A stretch of 64,000 nt of DNA from Dialister hominis (GTDB taxonomy: Bacteria > Bacillota > Negativicutes > Veillonellales > Dialisteraceae), in the NCBI RefSeq assembly GCF_007164725.1, contig NZ_AP019697.1, positions 1,771,501 to 1,835,500 on the forward strand. The letters run 5' to 3'. Below, one piece after another: positions 33,345 to 42,185 of the stretch. The translations under genes were made by a program, and so were the position numbers. The first letter of the stretch is position 1; each line of letters starts with the position of its first letter. The notes beneath the pieces are model-generated. The model saw only the letters and a list, made by a program, of their open reading frames with translations. It was not told where the DNA came from and did no database searches.

Positions 33345-33354
33345 CCTGGAATGA

Positions 33355-33395
33355 AAAAGAGAAGCCTCTTCACGAGACCTCTCTTTTTTTATTTT
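33355..33395. terminator. bidirectional terminator
   Basis: AAAAAGAG pairs with CTCTTTTT, with inner CTC/GAG. A T-run follows on each strand. It lies between convergent genes. Confidence 0.7.
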
Positions 33396-33397
33396 TA

Positions 33398-34021
33398 CTA
33401 TTCTCTTCTTCCTGCCTTGATGCGTTTCAGGATGTCGCTCCCGATTTCCAGATTCAGGTACGCATAGCAGTATGCATTCAGGACGAAAATCAAAGCCACC
33501 ATGATGATGCCCGACGTCGTGAAGACTGTCTTGCCGGGATCCGGGTCGAAGCCGAAAATCTGGGACAGCGGCTGCCATGCCCAGCGGACGAACGTCACCA
33601 GACGGTCGATCATCGACGAAAGCGCATCTGCGATTCCCAGAATATAAATGGAGAAAACAATCTTGTACGACATTTCCACGATATAGGCAAGCGCTGTCAG
33701 GTTCAGCGTCTTTGCATACGACAGCTTATGGCGGAAACCATACCCCATCGCAAGACCGAGAGCCGCCGCATAGAAAGCCGTCGTCAGCCCGATTTCAGGT
33801 CCGCCGAACATATTCACGATCAGAACCTCAGCCACGCAGGTGCCAAGTCCCCATTTCATGCCATGGAAATCACAGATGATGGCAATCGGCACTGCCGCCG
33901 CAATCATCGTGACGAAAACCAGGAACGGCGCCAAAAGCTTCAGCAGCACCAGGAGCGCCGCAATCGCAGCAGCCGCCGCTGCCTCCGTCAAATACTTCGT
34001 TCTTCTAACAGCAGGATTCAC
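33398..34021 (-). CDS. polytopic membrane protein, DUF2232/YybS-like
   Basis: The product is 207 residues with five or six membrane helices. The opening RTKYLTEAAAAAAIAALLVLLKLLAPFLVFVTMIAAAVPIAIICDFHG resembles the DUF2232 (YybS) family, which is related in layout to ECF-type substrate-binding membrane proteins. The function is unknown. It starts with GTG at 34021 (GGAGAGGAG upstream), overlapping the stop of the GIY-YIG gene by four bases, so the two are coupled. Confidence 0.6.
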   Translation of the reverse strand: MNPAVRRTKYLTEAAAAAAIAALLVLLKLLAPFLVFVTMIAAAVPIAIICDFHGMKWGLGTCVAEVLIVNMFGGPEIGLTTAFYAAALGLAMGYGFRHKLSYAKTLNLTALAYIVEMSYKIVFSIYILGIADALSSMIDRLVTFVRWAWQPLSQIFGFDPDPGKTVFTTSGIIMVALIFVLNAYCYAYLNLEIGSDILKRIKAGRRE

Positions 34022-34311
34022 GTTTTCTCCTCTCCGAAAGAAGCCGCCATGGCCTCCTTCTCCTCTTTCTTCATACGTTTCAAACGGTATTCCATCGAAC
34101 GGGCCTCATGCTCCGTTCCCCACTCACGATACCACGCCAGAACCACAGGAAGCCGGCTCCTCGTATACCGCGCGCCCTTCCCGGAATTATGCACTGCCAC
34201 GCGCCGATGCACATCATCCACCGTGAATCCCGTATAAAGACTCCCGTCCGCGCACCGCACCATGTAAGTGAAATACTTCCGCTCTTCCTTCTCCGTCGTT
34301 TCTTCGCTCAT
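34018..34311 (-). CDS. GIY-YIG nuclease-fold protein (YhbQ/UPF0213 type)
   Basis: The product is 97 residues, a minimal GIY-YIG domain. The motif appears as FTYMVRCADGSLYTGFTVDDVHRRVAVHNSGKGARYTR, with the catalytic Arg and the late Glu (TEHEARSMEYRLK) in place. Family members are small stand-alone proteins linked to DNA repair, with weak or unproven nuclease activity. The ribosome site is weak (GAGAAG). It lies directly beside the defence island but has the host base composition. Confidence 0.85.
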   Translation of the reverse strand: MSEETTEKEERKYFTYMVRCADGSLYTGFTVDDVHRRVAVHNSGKGARYTRSRLPVVLAWYREWGTEHEARSMEYRLKRMKKEEKEAMAASFGEEKT

Positions 34312-34379
34312 GTCCGTTTCTTCTCATTACCACAGGAAAATAATATCCTTTATTATACCATGGAGTGCATAGAGGAAAT

Positions 34380-34811
34380 TCAGGGATGATTGCTGTCATT
34401 AGTAATCGGAATATACTTCATCACCTCTGACACGCATCCTTCCAGGTCTTTCTTGATGTCTGTCTCCCAAAAGCGAAGAACCAGCCATCCCATTTCCGTT
34501 AAATTATCATTAACCTCTTTATCCCTTTCGACGTTTCCTGTTAATTTTCTTTTCCAAAAATCCTTATGCGTGTCAATGTGATTCGTCAGGGATTCCAAAT
34601 TCCTTCCATGCCAAAAATCCCCGTCAACAAAGATTGCAATATGGCTTTTAGTTATGGCAATATCAGGTATTCCTGGCAAGCGCCTGTCATTTTTTCTATA
34701 ACGGACACCCTTATGCCAAAGTGCTTTTCGTAATAGGATTTCTGCTTTAGTGTCACGGTTCCGAATATGTGTCATATTCTTATGCCGCTGTTCTTTTGTC
34801 AAGACGTCCAA
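34380..34811 (-). CDS. vsr: very short patch repair endonuclease Vsr
   Basis: Vsr nicks DNA at T:G mismatches produced when 5-methylcytosine deaminates, protecting sites modified by a C5 methyltransferase. The product is 143 residues. The conserved N-terminal NMTHIRNRDTKAEI is present, as are the metal-binding Asp in PGIPDIAI (Asp50) and FVDGDFWHGRN (61-71). The start is TTG at 34811 with GGGGGG upstream; the residues it adds (DVLTKEQRHK) align with the usual Vsr N-terminus. It is the last gene of the island operon, separated from the methyltransferase by a terminator-like hairpin. Confidence 0.92.
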   Translation of the reverse strand: MDVLTKEQRHKNMTHIRNRDTKAEILLRKALWHKGVRYRKNDRRLPGIPDIAITKSHIAIFVDGDFWHGRNLESLTNHIDTHKDFWKRKLTGNVERDKEVNDNLTEMGWLVLRFWETDIKKDLEGCVSEVMKYIPITNDSNHP

Positions 34812-34846
34812 TGAGTCCGCCCCCCCGTTTTTGCAGGTGTCTATAG

Positions 34847-34875
34847 CAAAAACCGGCCCTTGCAGGACCGGTCTT
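34847..34875 (-). terminator. hairpin between methyltransferase and vsr
   Basis: ACCGG (34852-34856) pairs with CCGGT (34868-34872), plus inner CC/GG. TTTTTGC follows on the minus strand. It begins five bases after the methyltransferase stop, so vsr transcription would depend on readthrough or its own promoter. Confidence 0.65.
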
Positions 34876-34880
34876 GATAA

Positions 34881-36233
34881 CTAAAAATGAAGTTCAGTTT
34901 GTGCCTCTTCCTTGTTTCCTTTTACTTTCTTCTCATGATAAATATCAAAATCTCTTTGGTATGAATCAGGATGCACAAAGCACTCATTAATTGCCTTAGC
35001 CAGGGAATAAGCAAGTCTTACAGGTACCGCATTCCCGATTTGCCGGAAGATTGGGCCAAATGCGGGCTTTCCCGTCGACGTTTCAAAATGGAAATTATCA
35101 GGAAATGTCTGCAATCTGGCTGCTTCACGCGGTGTAATTGACCGGTTCTGTTTAATGTCCGGATGAATAAAGAAGTGACCGTCCTTGGATAAATGTGCGA
35201 CAACCGTCTGTGCATATGAAAGATTATCTGCAACGACGTTGAATCTGTCCAGGAAAGAAGTGGTATTCTTATGAGTCAACATTTCTTTAGGAAGGTCCGT
35301 ATATTTCAGGCGCGTTTGATTTCGATTCCATGCCTCGACAACCCTGCGGTAAATGTCTTTATCATGATCATTGACATATCTGGCATAGTGAAGAGTGACT
35401 TCTTCCTCATCCTTTTCTTTAATTCCGGCATCATACAGATATTTGCCTTCATAATGTCTGGTTTTAGTAGGAAGCGGCGTTCCTTCATTTGCGTGAAGCG
35501 GAGGCAGGTCGTTAAATATTTCACTGACGCAGATTCCATCCTGCTCTGTCGGATGACGTTGAACTAATGGATAGAAGCCATGATCGTCCCCGAGTTTTCC
35601 TATCAGAATTAAACGTCTTCTGCTTTGTAGAACACCATAATCAGAAGCAAGAAAAATTTTTGTTTCGACTGAATAGCCGCATTCTTTGAATGTTCTGCAC
35701 ATTGCATCAAAATGTCTTGTTCCATCAGGTTCTTTGGCAGATAGAAGCCCCAGAACATTTTCAAAGAGAAAATATTTTGGTTTATATCTGCGCAAAAATT
35801 CTGCATAAATCTTATACAGGTAATTCCTTTCATCACCAATCATATTATTGGCATCTCTGGAACGTCCCGCCAGAGAATAAGCCTGGCATGGCGGTCCACC
35901 TATAATCAGATTAATTCGATTGTCTCCCAGACGTCCATCAATTTTGTCAAATATTTCCTCTAAATTATCTTTGGACATCTGATAATTCATGACCGACTCA
36001 AGAACATCTTGCGGTATTTTTGCATAAAAGGAATTTCGATCTATACGTCCATGAAGGTAATCGTGATAAATATCCAGTCTGCCCTGCTCTTTAAGCCAAT
36101 GATAGGCAGCTCTTGTTTTCAGCGTGTAACAAGCGGCCTTATCCATTTCAATATGAGCTGCAGGACTAAATCCTGCCATAACGAAGCCTTCCGATAATCC
36201 GCCAGCGCCGGCAAACAAATCCAGAAATTTCAT
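34881..36233 (-). CDS. DNA (cytosine-5) methyltransferase
   Basis: The product is 450 residues. Motif I FLDLFAGAGGLSEGF is at 3-17, motif IV GGPPCQAYSLAGR at 112-124 holds the catalytic Cys, motif VI is ENVLGLL at about 158-164, motif VIII QSRRRLILIG, and motif X QIGNAVPVRLAYSLAKAI. An insert of about 45 residues (WLKEQGRLDIYHDYLHGRIDR...) lies between motifs I and IV. The target sequence is unknown. The ATG at 36233 has AGGAGG seven bases upstream; the frame opens earlier at 36272. With Vsr it forms the modification and repair half of the island. Confidence 0.93.
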   Translation of the reverse strand: MKFLDLFAGAGGLSEGFVMAGFSPAAHIEMDKAACYTLKTRAAYHWLKEQGRLDIYHDYLHGRIDRNSFYAKIPQDVLESVMNYQMSKDNLEEIFDKIDGRLGDNRINLIIGGPPCQAYSLAGRSRDANNMIGDERNYLYKIYAEFLRRYKPKYFLFENVLGLLSAKEPDGTRHFDAMCRTFKECGYSVETKIFLASDYGVLQSRRRLILIGKLGDDHGFYPLVQRHPTEQDGICVSEIFNDLPPLHANEGTPLPTKTRHYEGKYLYDAGIKEKDEEEVTLHYARYVNDHDKDIYRRVVEAWNRNQTRLKYTDLPKEMLTHKNTTSFLDRFNVVADNLSYAQTVVAHLSKDGHFFIHPDIKQNRSITPREAARLQTFPDNFHFETSTGKPAFGPIFRQIGNAVPVRLAYSLAKAINECFVHPDSYQRDFDIYHEKKVKGNKEEAQTELHF

Positions 36234-36328
36234 CACATCACCTCCTCTGCAATGTTTTAACCACTGGTTCATTATACCAGGGCTGAAAGTGGAAATAAAG
36301 TCCTAATAATGTCTGCGTCTCCACGATA

Positions 36329-38413
36329 TCAGTCCGGATAACTTTCCTCTTTGGCTTTCTGTAAAACCTCCATAATTTTGACTGCCTGCTTGTCACTAGG
36401 CACCTTGCCACTTGTTGAAGCAATTTTCAGGAAACTAATATCCCTGTCATTGAAAATATGGTTTGCTATTCCCCAATCCATAACCTTTTTCCAGTTAGCA
36501 GTGCCGTAGTTATATACATCAATCAGTGCGGTTGCCTTGTTTATTTCTTTTTGTTCTTTTTCAGCCGCTTTATTCCGCTCTTTTTCCAATTCTTCCGGAA
36601 TGAGTTCGCTCACGAATTCTGGTGTAAGACCAACTTTCTTATCCTTTAATCCATCCCAGCAAGCAGCCCTCTTTGCCCATTCAGTGACATTGTCTACGCC
36701 TCTTGACGGATCCAGCAATGTATCATTCACAATTCTCGAGAGTTCCTGCAGCTGCGTTCTTAAATGAGCGCTTACACTCTGTTTTAACCAAATATCTTTG
36801 AAATTTAAAACATACCCTGGATGTTCCTCTTTAATCAAATAGAAGAGCCAGCCCATTGTATAGGCATCAATTTGGGCTTTATAACCGGAGTTATACCAAG
36901 GTGCATGACGTACTATGTCATCAATGGTCTTAAACAAAATATCTAAGCAAATGATTTTTGTATAAAATTCATCATTGAAAACCGCTTCATGATTTTTCCA
37001 TTCATCAGCAGCCCAATTCGCAAACTGTATAAAATTCTTCTGTGCTCCTAAGCTAACCTTATCCGGCTTCATTTGGTAAAGATTATAGTATTTAGACAGA
37101 TCCGTCTTAGTAATGACTTGTTTGGGAGGATTTTCCATGCGGAACTTATCCTTAGCAGATTTAGTCATTTTAGCCTGATCTTGTTTGTACTGACCACGTA
37201 TGCGCTCATAATACCAGTGTGTTCTGTATTGATTACCGTTTACTGCAGGTGCCAATAAACGACGTGATATCTCTTCCATACGTATATGGAATGGTGAGTT
37301 AGAGAAGAAGTCCGCTTCACTAACTTTATTCTGACTATTGGCATATCTTGAAATTTCAGGAATCAACACCGCAGCATCTTCAGGATCTACAACAGACAAT
37401 TTCATCGGGACAAATATATTTTCCAAATTGTTGGCTCTTGCCTTATCGACAATAATAGCATTAGCCAATGATGCTGTCGTCTGACCGCCATTTACTATCT
37501 GCAATCCGGTAATTTCGGTAATCAAAAGCGAGTGTGTTCCTGGTTGTGTTGAAATATTATATGCGGTTGCGGCTATACCATTGTTATATGCAAAAAATTT
37601 ACCTGGTTCATTAAGTATGGTATTGCGGATTCCCTTATTGACTTTCCCTTTTGCAGTCAGGAATGACCGAACATTCCCTTCCAGGAGCCTTCCACCGTAT
37701 TTATTATAAATATCAGCCAGTACCTTGCCTGGAATGTTGCACAAATACGCGGTATAATCATCACCTTTGCTGGCTTCCAGACATGGAATCCCGTCAACGC
37801 CGAAATCTTCCAGATTGATAACAATATCCTCTTTCCCCGACTTTGACTCAATTAATCCTTGCAGGCGGGTGATATCCCAGATAAAATATTCTGTTTCTGC
37901 ATCTTCAAGAGTAGCCCCCTGAATATCTTTGATTCGACTACTCATTATCATATCTGTCAAAATATAAAATTTGAATTTTGATACCGTACTGTACCGTTTT
38001 GATATATCATAAGCCAGCCCGTACCCTGCAGAACTTTCTTCCCCATTCTTTAGAATAAAGCCATTTCTTGAATCTCTAACGAAATTCTTCATCCTTCCAA
38101 AAAGTGTTTTGGAATCAGTCACATTCAAAGTTTTGGGCTGCGGGCTGTCATCAAACTGGCACAGAAATAGACCCAGGCAGTCCTCCAGCTCATCATAATA
38201 ATACCCATCAAGTTGTAGTCGTGCATTTCGCGAGCCGGTACTTTCGTATTGCAATAGATTGAAATCGGTAAACTCTTCGGCATCTATTAAGATTTGAACA
38301 TATTTATTCAAAAACTCTTCCTTTGGATTTGAATCATTCTGCTCACTATCTAAGTGGACATCCTGTAAAAATCCGTTCCTGAAATCATAAACGCTTTGTG
38401 CCTCTGTACTCAT
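36329..38413 (-). CDS. AIPR family abortive-infection protein
   Basis: The product is 694 residues. The AIPR domain (PF10592) is recognised by GKFFAYNNGIAATAYN (271-286) and ITGLQIVNGGQTTASLANAI (301-320). The N-terminal 200 residues contain a strand-rich part (DDSPQPKTLNVTDSKTLFGRMKNFV) and the C-terminus a Lys/Glu-rich helix (ELEKERNKAAEKEQKEINKA). AIPR proteins are linked to phage abortive infection, with a nuclease-like role proposed. The ATG at 38413 overlaps the stop of the PD-(D/E)XK gene by four bases. A 95-base gap separates it from the methyltransferase. Confidence 0.88.
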   Translation of the reverse strand: MSTEAQSVYDFRNGFLQDVHLDSEQNDSNPKEEFLNKYVQILIDAEEFTDFNLLQYESTGSRNARLQLDGYYYDELEDCLGLFLCQFDDSPQPKTLNVTDSKTLFGRMKNFVRDSRNGFILKNGEESSAGYGLAYDISKRYSTVSKFKFYILTDMIMSSRIKDIQGATLEDAETEYFIWDITRLQGLIESKSGKEDIVINLEDFGVDGIPCLEASKGDDYTAYLCNIPGKVLADIYNKYGGRLLEGNVRSFLTAKGKVNKGIRNTILNEPGKFFAYNNGIAATAYNISTQPGTHSLLITEITGLQIVNGGQTTASLANAIIVDKARANNLENIFVPMKLSVVDPEDAAVLIPEISRYANSQNKVSEADFFSNSPFHIRMEEISRRLLAPAVNGNQYRTHWYYERIRGQYKQDQAKMTKSAKDKFRMENPPKQVITKTDLSKYYNLYQMKPDKVSLGAQKNFIQFANWAADEWKNHEAVFNDEFYTKIICLDILFKTIDDIVRHAPWYNSGYKAQIDAYTMGWLFYLIKEEHPGYVLNFKDIWLKQSVSAHLRTQLQELSRIVNDTLLDPSRGVDNVTEWAKRAACWDGLKDKKVGLTPEFVSELIPEELEKERNKAAEKEQKEINKATALIDVYNYGTANWKKVMDWGIANHIFNDRDISFLKIASTSGKVPSDKQAVKIMEVLQKAKEESYPD

Positions 38414-39342
38414 GTCGCTGACCCGCCTTTTCTGAATCTGTCAATGGCCGAAAGTGATAACTGATACTGCACTTTTGTAATTGCATTGGGTAAATTTTTC
38501 CGCCTTATAGCTGGAAAATCGCAGTTAACCTCATAATGATTCTGCTGTTCAAAACGGTATACACATCCATCATAATATGGATTCGGATAATATCCGGCCT
38601 CTAACATCTTTCCCTTAAACGAAAATCTGAGTTCCGGATCGTTCTCCAACTTTACTAAAATCCTTTTATATAGTCCATTTAATGTACAGCCAGATGAATC
38701 TTTGGGCCCTGTTGGACTTACTTTCATTACCACCAGTTCGCCTGGGACATCAGTATCAAGCTGATCAATGGAAGATATACTAACAACCTCTGCATCGGCT
38801 GATACAGTTTTCACTTCAAACCAAGTATTTTCAAGTACAAAATCCTGTTTAGCAAAATCAGGTCCACTCCAGGACAGTACGGCATCTTTTAATCCATATT
38901 TTGGCATCATAAAGTCTTGGAGAAATTTCATTTCTCCCAGTAAGCCTTTTATTCTCTCAGTTGAAAGCTTGGTCTTTCTGCCTGAGGCCATAATTTTTAG
39001 CCACTGCTCGTATCTTTTTTCAAGAAACGAAACAGCCTTTCTTTCTGAGCTGATATGCGCCGAAGATTCCGCCATATCCATGCAAAACTGGCAAAAAACA
39101 TCAATTAAATCCGGCTCGTTCAGTGAGAAGGTAAGTGCCCATAATTTATCTTTGCGCCGCCCTACCGTAACATCAATAGCCCCTGTAGATTTCAAAACTT
39201 CTGGGGAATACTGCGTCACCAAAAGCAGCATGGGACGCCCTTTTTCATCTAAGCCAATGAACAAACTTCTATTAGGGCAAGTGTCAATACGTGAACAGGT
39301 ATCATTTTTGGTGAAAGTACTAAATATATTTTCCCCATTCAT
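38410..39342 (-). CDS. PD-(D/E)XK motif protein (DUF4420)
   Basis: The product is 310 residues. The nuclease core reads LLGEMKFLQDFM (Glu137), then SGPDFAKQDFVLENTWFEVKT (Asp167, Glu176, Lys178), the PD-(D/E)XK arrangement found in restriction enzymes. It is probably the DNA-cutting subunit of the island. AGGAG lies 11 bases before the ATG. Z1 ends 14 bases upstream, and the 3' end overlaps AIPR, so it sits in the middle of one polycistronic message. Confidence 0.85.
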   Translation of the reverse strand: MNGENIFSTFTKNDTCSRIDTCPNRSLFIGLDEKGRPMLLLVTQYSPEVLKSTGAIDVTVGRRKDKLWALTFSLNEPDLIDVFCQFCMDMAESSAHISSERKAVSFLEKRYEQWLKIMASGRKTKLSTERIKGLLGEMKFLQDFMMPKYGLKDAVLSWSGPDFAKQDFVLENTWFEVKTVSADAEVVSISSIDQLDTDVPGELVVMKVSPTGPKDSSGCTLNGLYKRILVKLENDPELRFSFKGKMLEAGYYPNPYYDGCVYRFEQQNHYEVNCDFPAIRRKNLPNAITKVQYQLSLSAIDRFRKGGSAT

Positions 39343-39356
39343 TTTCGATACATCTC

Positions 39357-42185
39357 CTAATCTTCCTCGTAGTTCTCAGAAATATCATCATCATCCAAAT
39401 CGCCATCTTCTTCCAGCATCATTCGCTGCATGGTTTTATTAATTTTATATTTATGTCTGACAGGAGTATGACCTTTGAGGAACGGAATGCCGACGCTAAG
39501 ACCAATTACCGGTACTTCCGTATTTTCTATCAGCTCAATTTTTTCCGGTGTATCATTATCTCGATTTCTGGAGTAAAGTTCTACCGGATAAATAACTAAC
39601 ATCGGATTTCTTTCAATACCTTCGTCAAAATAGGATTTTTCACTTATCAGCTTCCTTCCGCTGCTCTCTAAAGACTGAAGCATATCTTTAGTTAATCCAG
39701 CTCTTGCCATCCCTTTATCTCCCAAGCGGGCCTTTGCTCCGGAAACTTGTATCACTTTTTGATCTTCTTTGTAGACAAAGCCACGGAGTACAGGAGATAG
39801 TTCAATTCCTCCCAACTGAATTGTAGTAGAACCCGATTTCGCAGCATCAGTCTTAGCTAACTTATCAGATTTCGCTTTTCTGCCTGTTGCGATTGCAATA
39901 TCCCATTTCCCAAGTTCTTTTTCTGAATCTTTGATTATTCTGCAAAGCTCTTCCGTCTGAAAATCCATATTCCTTAAATCACTTTTATAATTTCCCAGAT
40001 AATGTATTACTTTTTCGGCTGGAACATTAAGGAACTGCGGATTGGCTAAAGCAAGATCATCATTATTTCGCTGCATTTCGTATTGACTAGAAATTTCTCT
40101 AATAAAGTCCTCGGTTAAGTCCCGATTATCATCTATGTATTCTGTGTTTAAGTATTTAGTTTCGACAACTTCGCCACTGATTACAATGGTTCTCTCATAG
40201 TCTCCAGCAGTCCTCATTTTATTTCTGGCAGTAACCATTAATGCAGTTTTGTCCTGACGTACACACAAGCCAAAATCTTTTGGAGTCTTTCCTTGATCTC
40301 TCATTACAAGGATCTTATTTCTCAGTTCCTCGGTGGCTACAGTAATTTGTGAATACCAATTTCTGGATTCATCAGACATCCACACACGGCAAAGATCATC
40401 ATAGTTGTTCCTATAACCAAACCAACGACCCATCTGCATAAGGGTGTCATACATCTTAGAATTTCTATAGAAATAACTTGTGCAAAGTCCTTCAAGGGTT
40501 AATCCTCTTGACAGACTGAGTCCGCCAACAGCAATCAGTCTTAATCCTGTTTCCTTATATTCATCATAATTCAGTTTCTTTGTGGCATTTCCTTTATGAA
40601 TAGACTCAACCTGAATTGGAATTACCGCCGCTTTGAGTCTCTTTTGGATTGTGTCCCAAGAATAAGTTATTCGACTTTTTTCACCATCTACATGAAAATT
40701 CAGGAATTCCTCTTCATAAACTTCTTTCAGATTTTGGAATTCTTCATGTTCCAGTGCACGCTTCCCCATCTTGTAATAGCTTTCTATTGCATTTTTATAG
40801 TCTTCCACAAAATTGTAGACCTGTCTTTTTACTCTATCCTGGACATCCGTAAACTTTGAAACGTTTATCATCATTGTACGATGAGCCTTTGTATCTCCAC
40901 GAATATCTCTTATAGCATTTGCCAGGAAGAAGGATAATATGGCACATTTAAGGCTCTTTGGCATATCTTCTTTAACCGGGTGAAAATTGATTTTATGTCT
41001 CAATGGTAAATATTCTTCACAGTCATCATTATCTCTTAATATACATGCGTATTTACCGACAGAGCTGCCGTCATCAACCTCGTCCTCATCAAGAAACATG
41101 GATTTAGCGCCTATATAATTTGATGGTGTCGTTAATGCATAAATAAAATTTTCAGGAAAAAGATCATCCCCAATCATCTCTTTTTCTGAATCTGGATCTA
41201 TAAAAATATTGGCATAGGGCGTAGCCGTAAACCCTACATAACTTGTTTTAGAAAATAATTCAAGCAGTTTTCGAATAGATTTATTTATCGCAGTTGGATC
41301 TTCTGATGTTTTAGTGTTAATTGATGCATTATCAGCCTCATCATCAATTAACAGCATGGGAAGCTCAATCTTTCCACTTGCTGATTTATTATTTCTGGTA
41401 AGCCATTTTACCAAATTATTTAATATCCTATTATTTTTCTTAAGAACAAAAATGACAGGACATTTTAATTGATCAAGCTGGCCAATAATGGCTTTAGCCG
41501 TTGAAGCCTTAAAATCTTGTTCTCTCGTCGTTACGGTCCATACCTGGGCATCTGATCCATATAAACCAACCCCTATGTGTCCCGAAACCTGATCACTTTT
41601 AGGTGACGAAACGCTATCAGCGCCAATAAATCCTAAATCAATACGTTCCTGTGTTTGTGACCTTAATTTCTCTATACTTCCCGTAAGCAGTATAAAAATT
41701 TTATATCCTGCATCAGCAGCTTTGTTGATTAAAGCAATATAATTAGACGTTTTTCCTGATTGAACTTCTCCAATGCATAACCCTCTAACAAGAAAATTCC
41801 CTGATTGTTGAGGATTTCCAAGCTCGTCCATCATCTCATTAGTAGCTGAATTAAGTTCCCTGATAACCGGAAGTACCCAGCCACTCATTTTAAGGTATTT
41901 TTCGTATCTATTCCAAAACTTAGGATCAATTTCTGCTCTTGCGGAGCTATACCATGGAGCATGCTCTTTTGCTACGACATAGGTCCCTCTGTCTATGTGA
42001 ATCTGAAAAATCTTCTGAAGCTCCCTTATTACTTCTTGTTTCTGTCCATCAGTCAATCCCCCTGGGATAAGCGCTGAGACTGAGCACTTATCCACTTCTT
42101 CCTTTATCTTTTCCTCGGTTGGATTTTCATCCTTACCTAACATATACTGAACAATTGTCATAACATCTTTCTGCGCATCAGTCAT
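39357..42185 (-). CDS. Z1 domain protein (helicase-like ATPase)
   Basis: The product is 942 residues. A P-loop (GEVQSGKTSNY) near 139, DDEAD at about 281-285, GFTATPYANIF near 318 and MQMGRWFGYRNNYDD further on form a superfamily-2-like motor core, as described for the Z1 domain (PF10593). The ATG at 42185 is nine bases from GGAGG; the one at 42191 is only three bases away, so I prefer the former. Either overlaps the MORC-type ATPase gene. The C-terminal quarter (after about 740) is variable and charged, ending EEDGDLDDDDISENYEED. Confidence 0.9.
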   Translation of the reverse strand: MTDAQKDVMTIVQYMLGKDENPTEEKIKEEVDKCSVSALIPGGLTDGQKQEVIRELQKIFQIHIDRGTYVVAKEHAPWYSSARAEIDPKFWNRYEKYLKMSGWVLPVIRELNSATNEMMDELGNPQQSGNFLVRGLCIGEVQSGKTSNYIALINKAADAGYKIFILLTGSIEKLRSQTQERIDLGFIGADSVSSPKSDQVSGHIGVGLYGSDAQVWTVTTREQDFKASTAKAIIGQLDQLKCPVIFVLKKNNRILNNLVKWLTRNNKSASGKIELPMLLIDDEADNASINTKTSEDPTAINKSIRKLLELFSKTSYVGFTATPYANIFIDPDSEKEMIGDDLFPENFIYALTTPSNYIGAKSMFLDEDEVDDGSSVGKYACILRDNDDCEEYLPLRHKINFHPVKEDMPKSLKCAILSFFLANAIRDIRGDTKAHRTMMINVSKFTDVQDRVKRQVYNFVEDYKNAIESYYKMGKRALEHEEFQNLKEVYEEEFLNFHVDGEKSRITYSWDTIQKRLKAAVIPIQVESIHKGNATKKLNYDEYKETGLRLIAVGGLSLSRGLTLEGLCTSYFYRNSKMYDTLMQMGRWFGYRNNYDDLCRVWMSDESRNWYSQITVATEELRNKILVMRDQGKTPKDFGLCVRQDKTALMVTARNKMRTAGDYERTIVISGEVVETKYLNTEYIDDNRDLTEDFIREISSQYEMQRNNDDLALANPQFLNVPAEKVIHYLGNYKSDLRNMDFQTEELCRIIKDSEKELGKWDIAIATGRKAKSDKLAKTDAAKSGSTTIQLGGIELSPVLRGFVYKEDQKVIQVSGAKARLGDKGMARAGLTKDMLQSLESSGRKLISEKSYFDEGIERNPMLVIYPVELYSRNRDNDTPEKIELIENTEVPVIGLSVGIPFLKGHTPVRHKYKINKTMQRMMLEEDGDLDDDDISENYEED

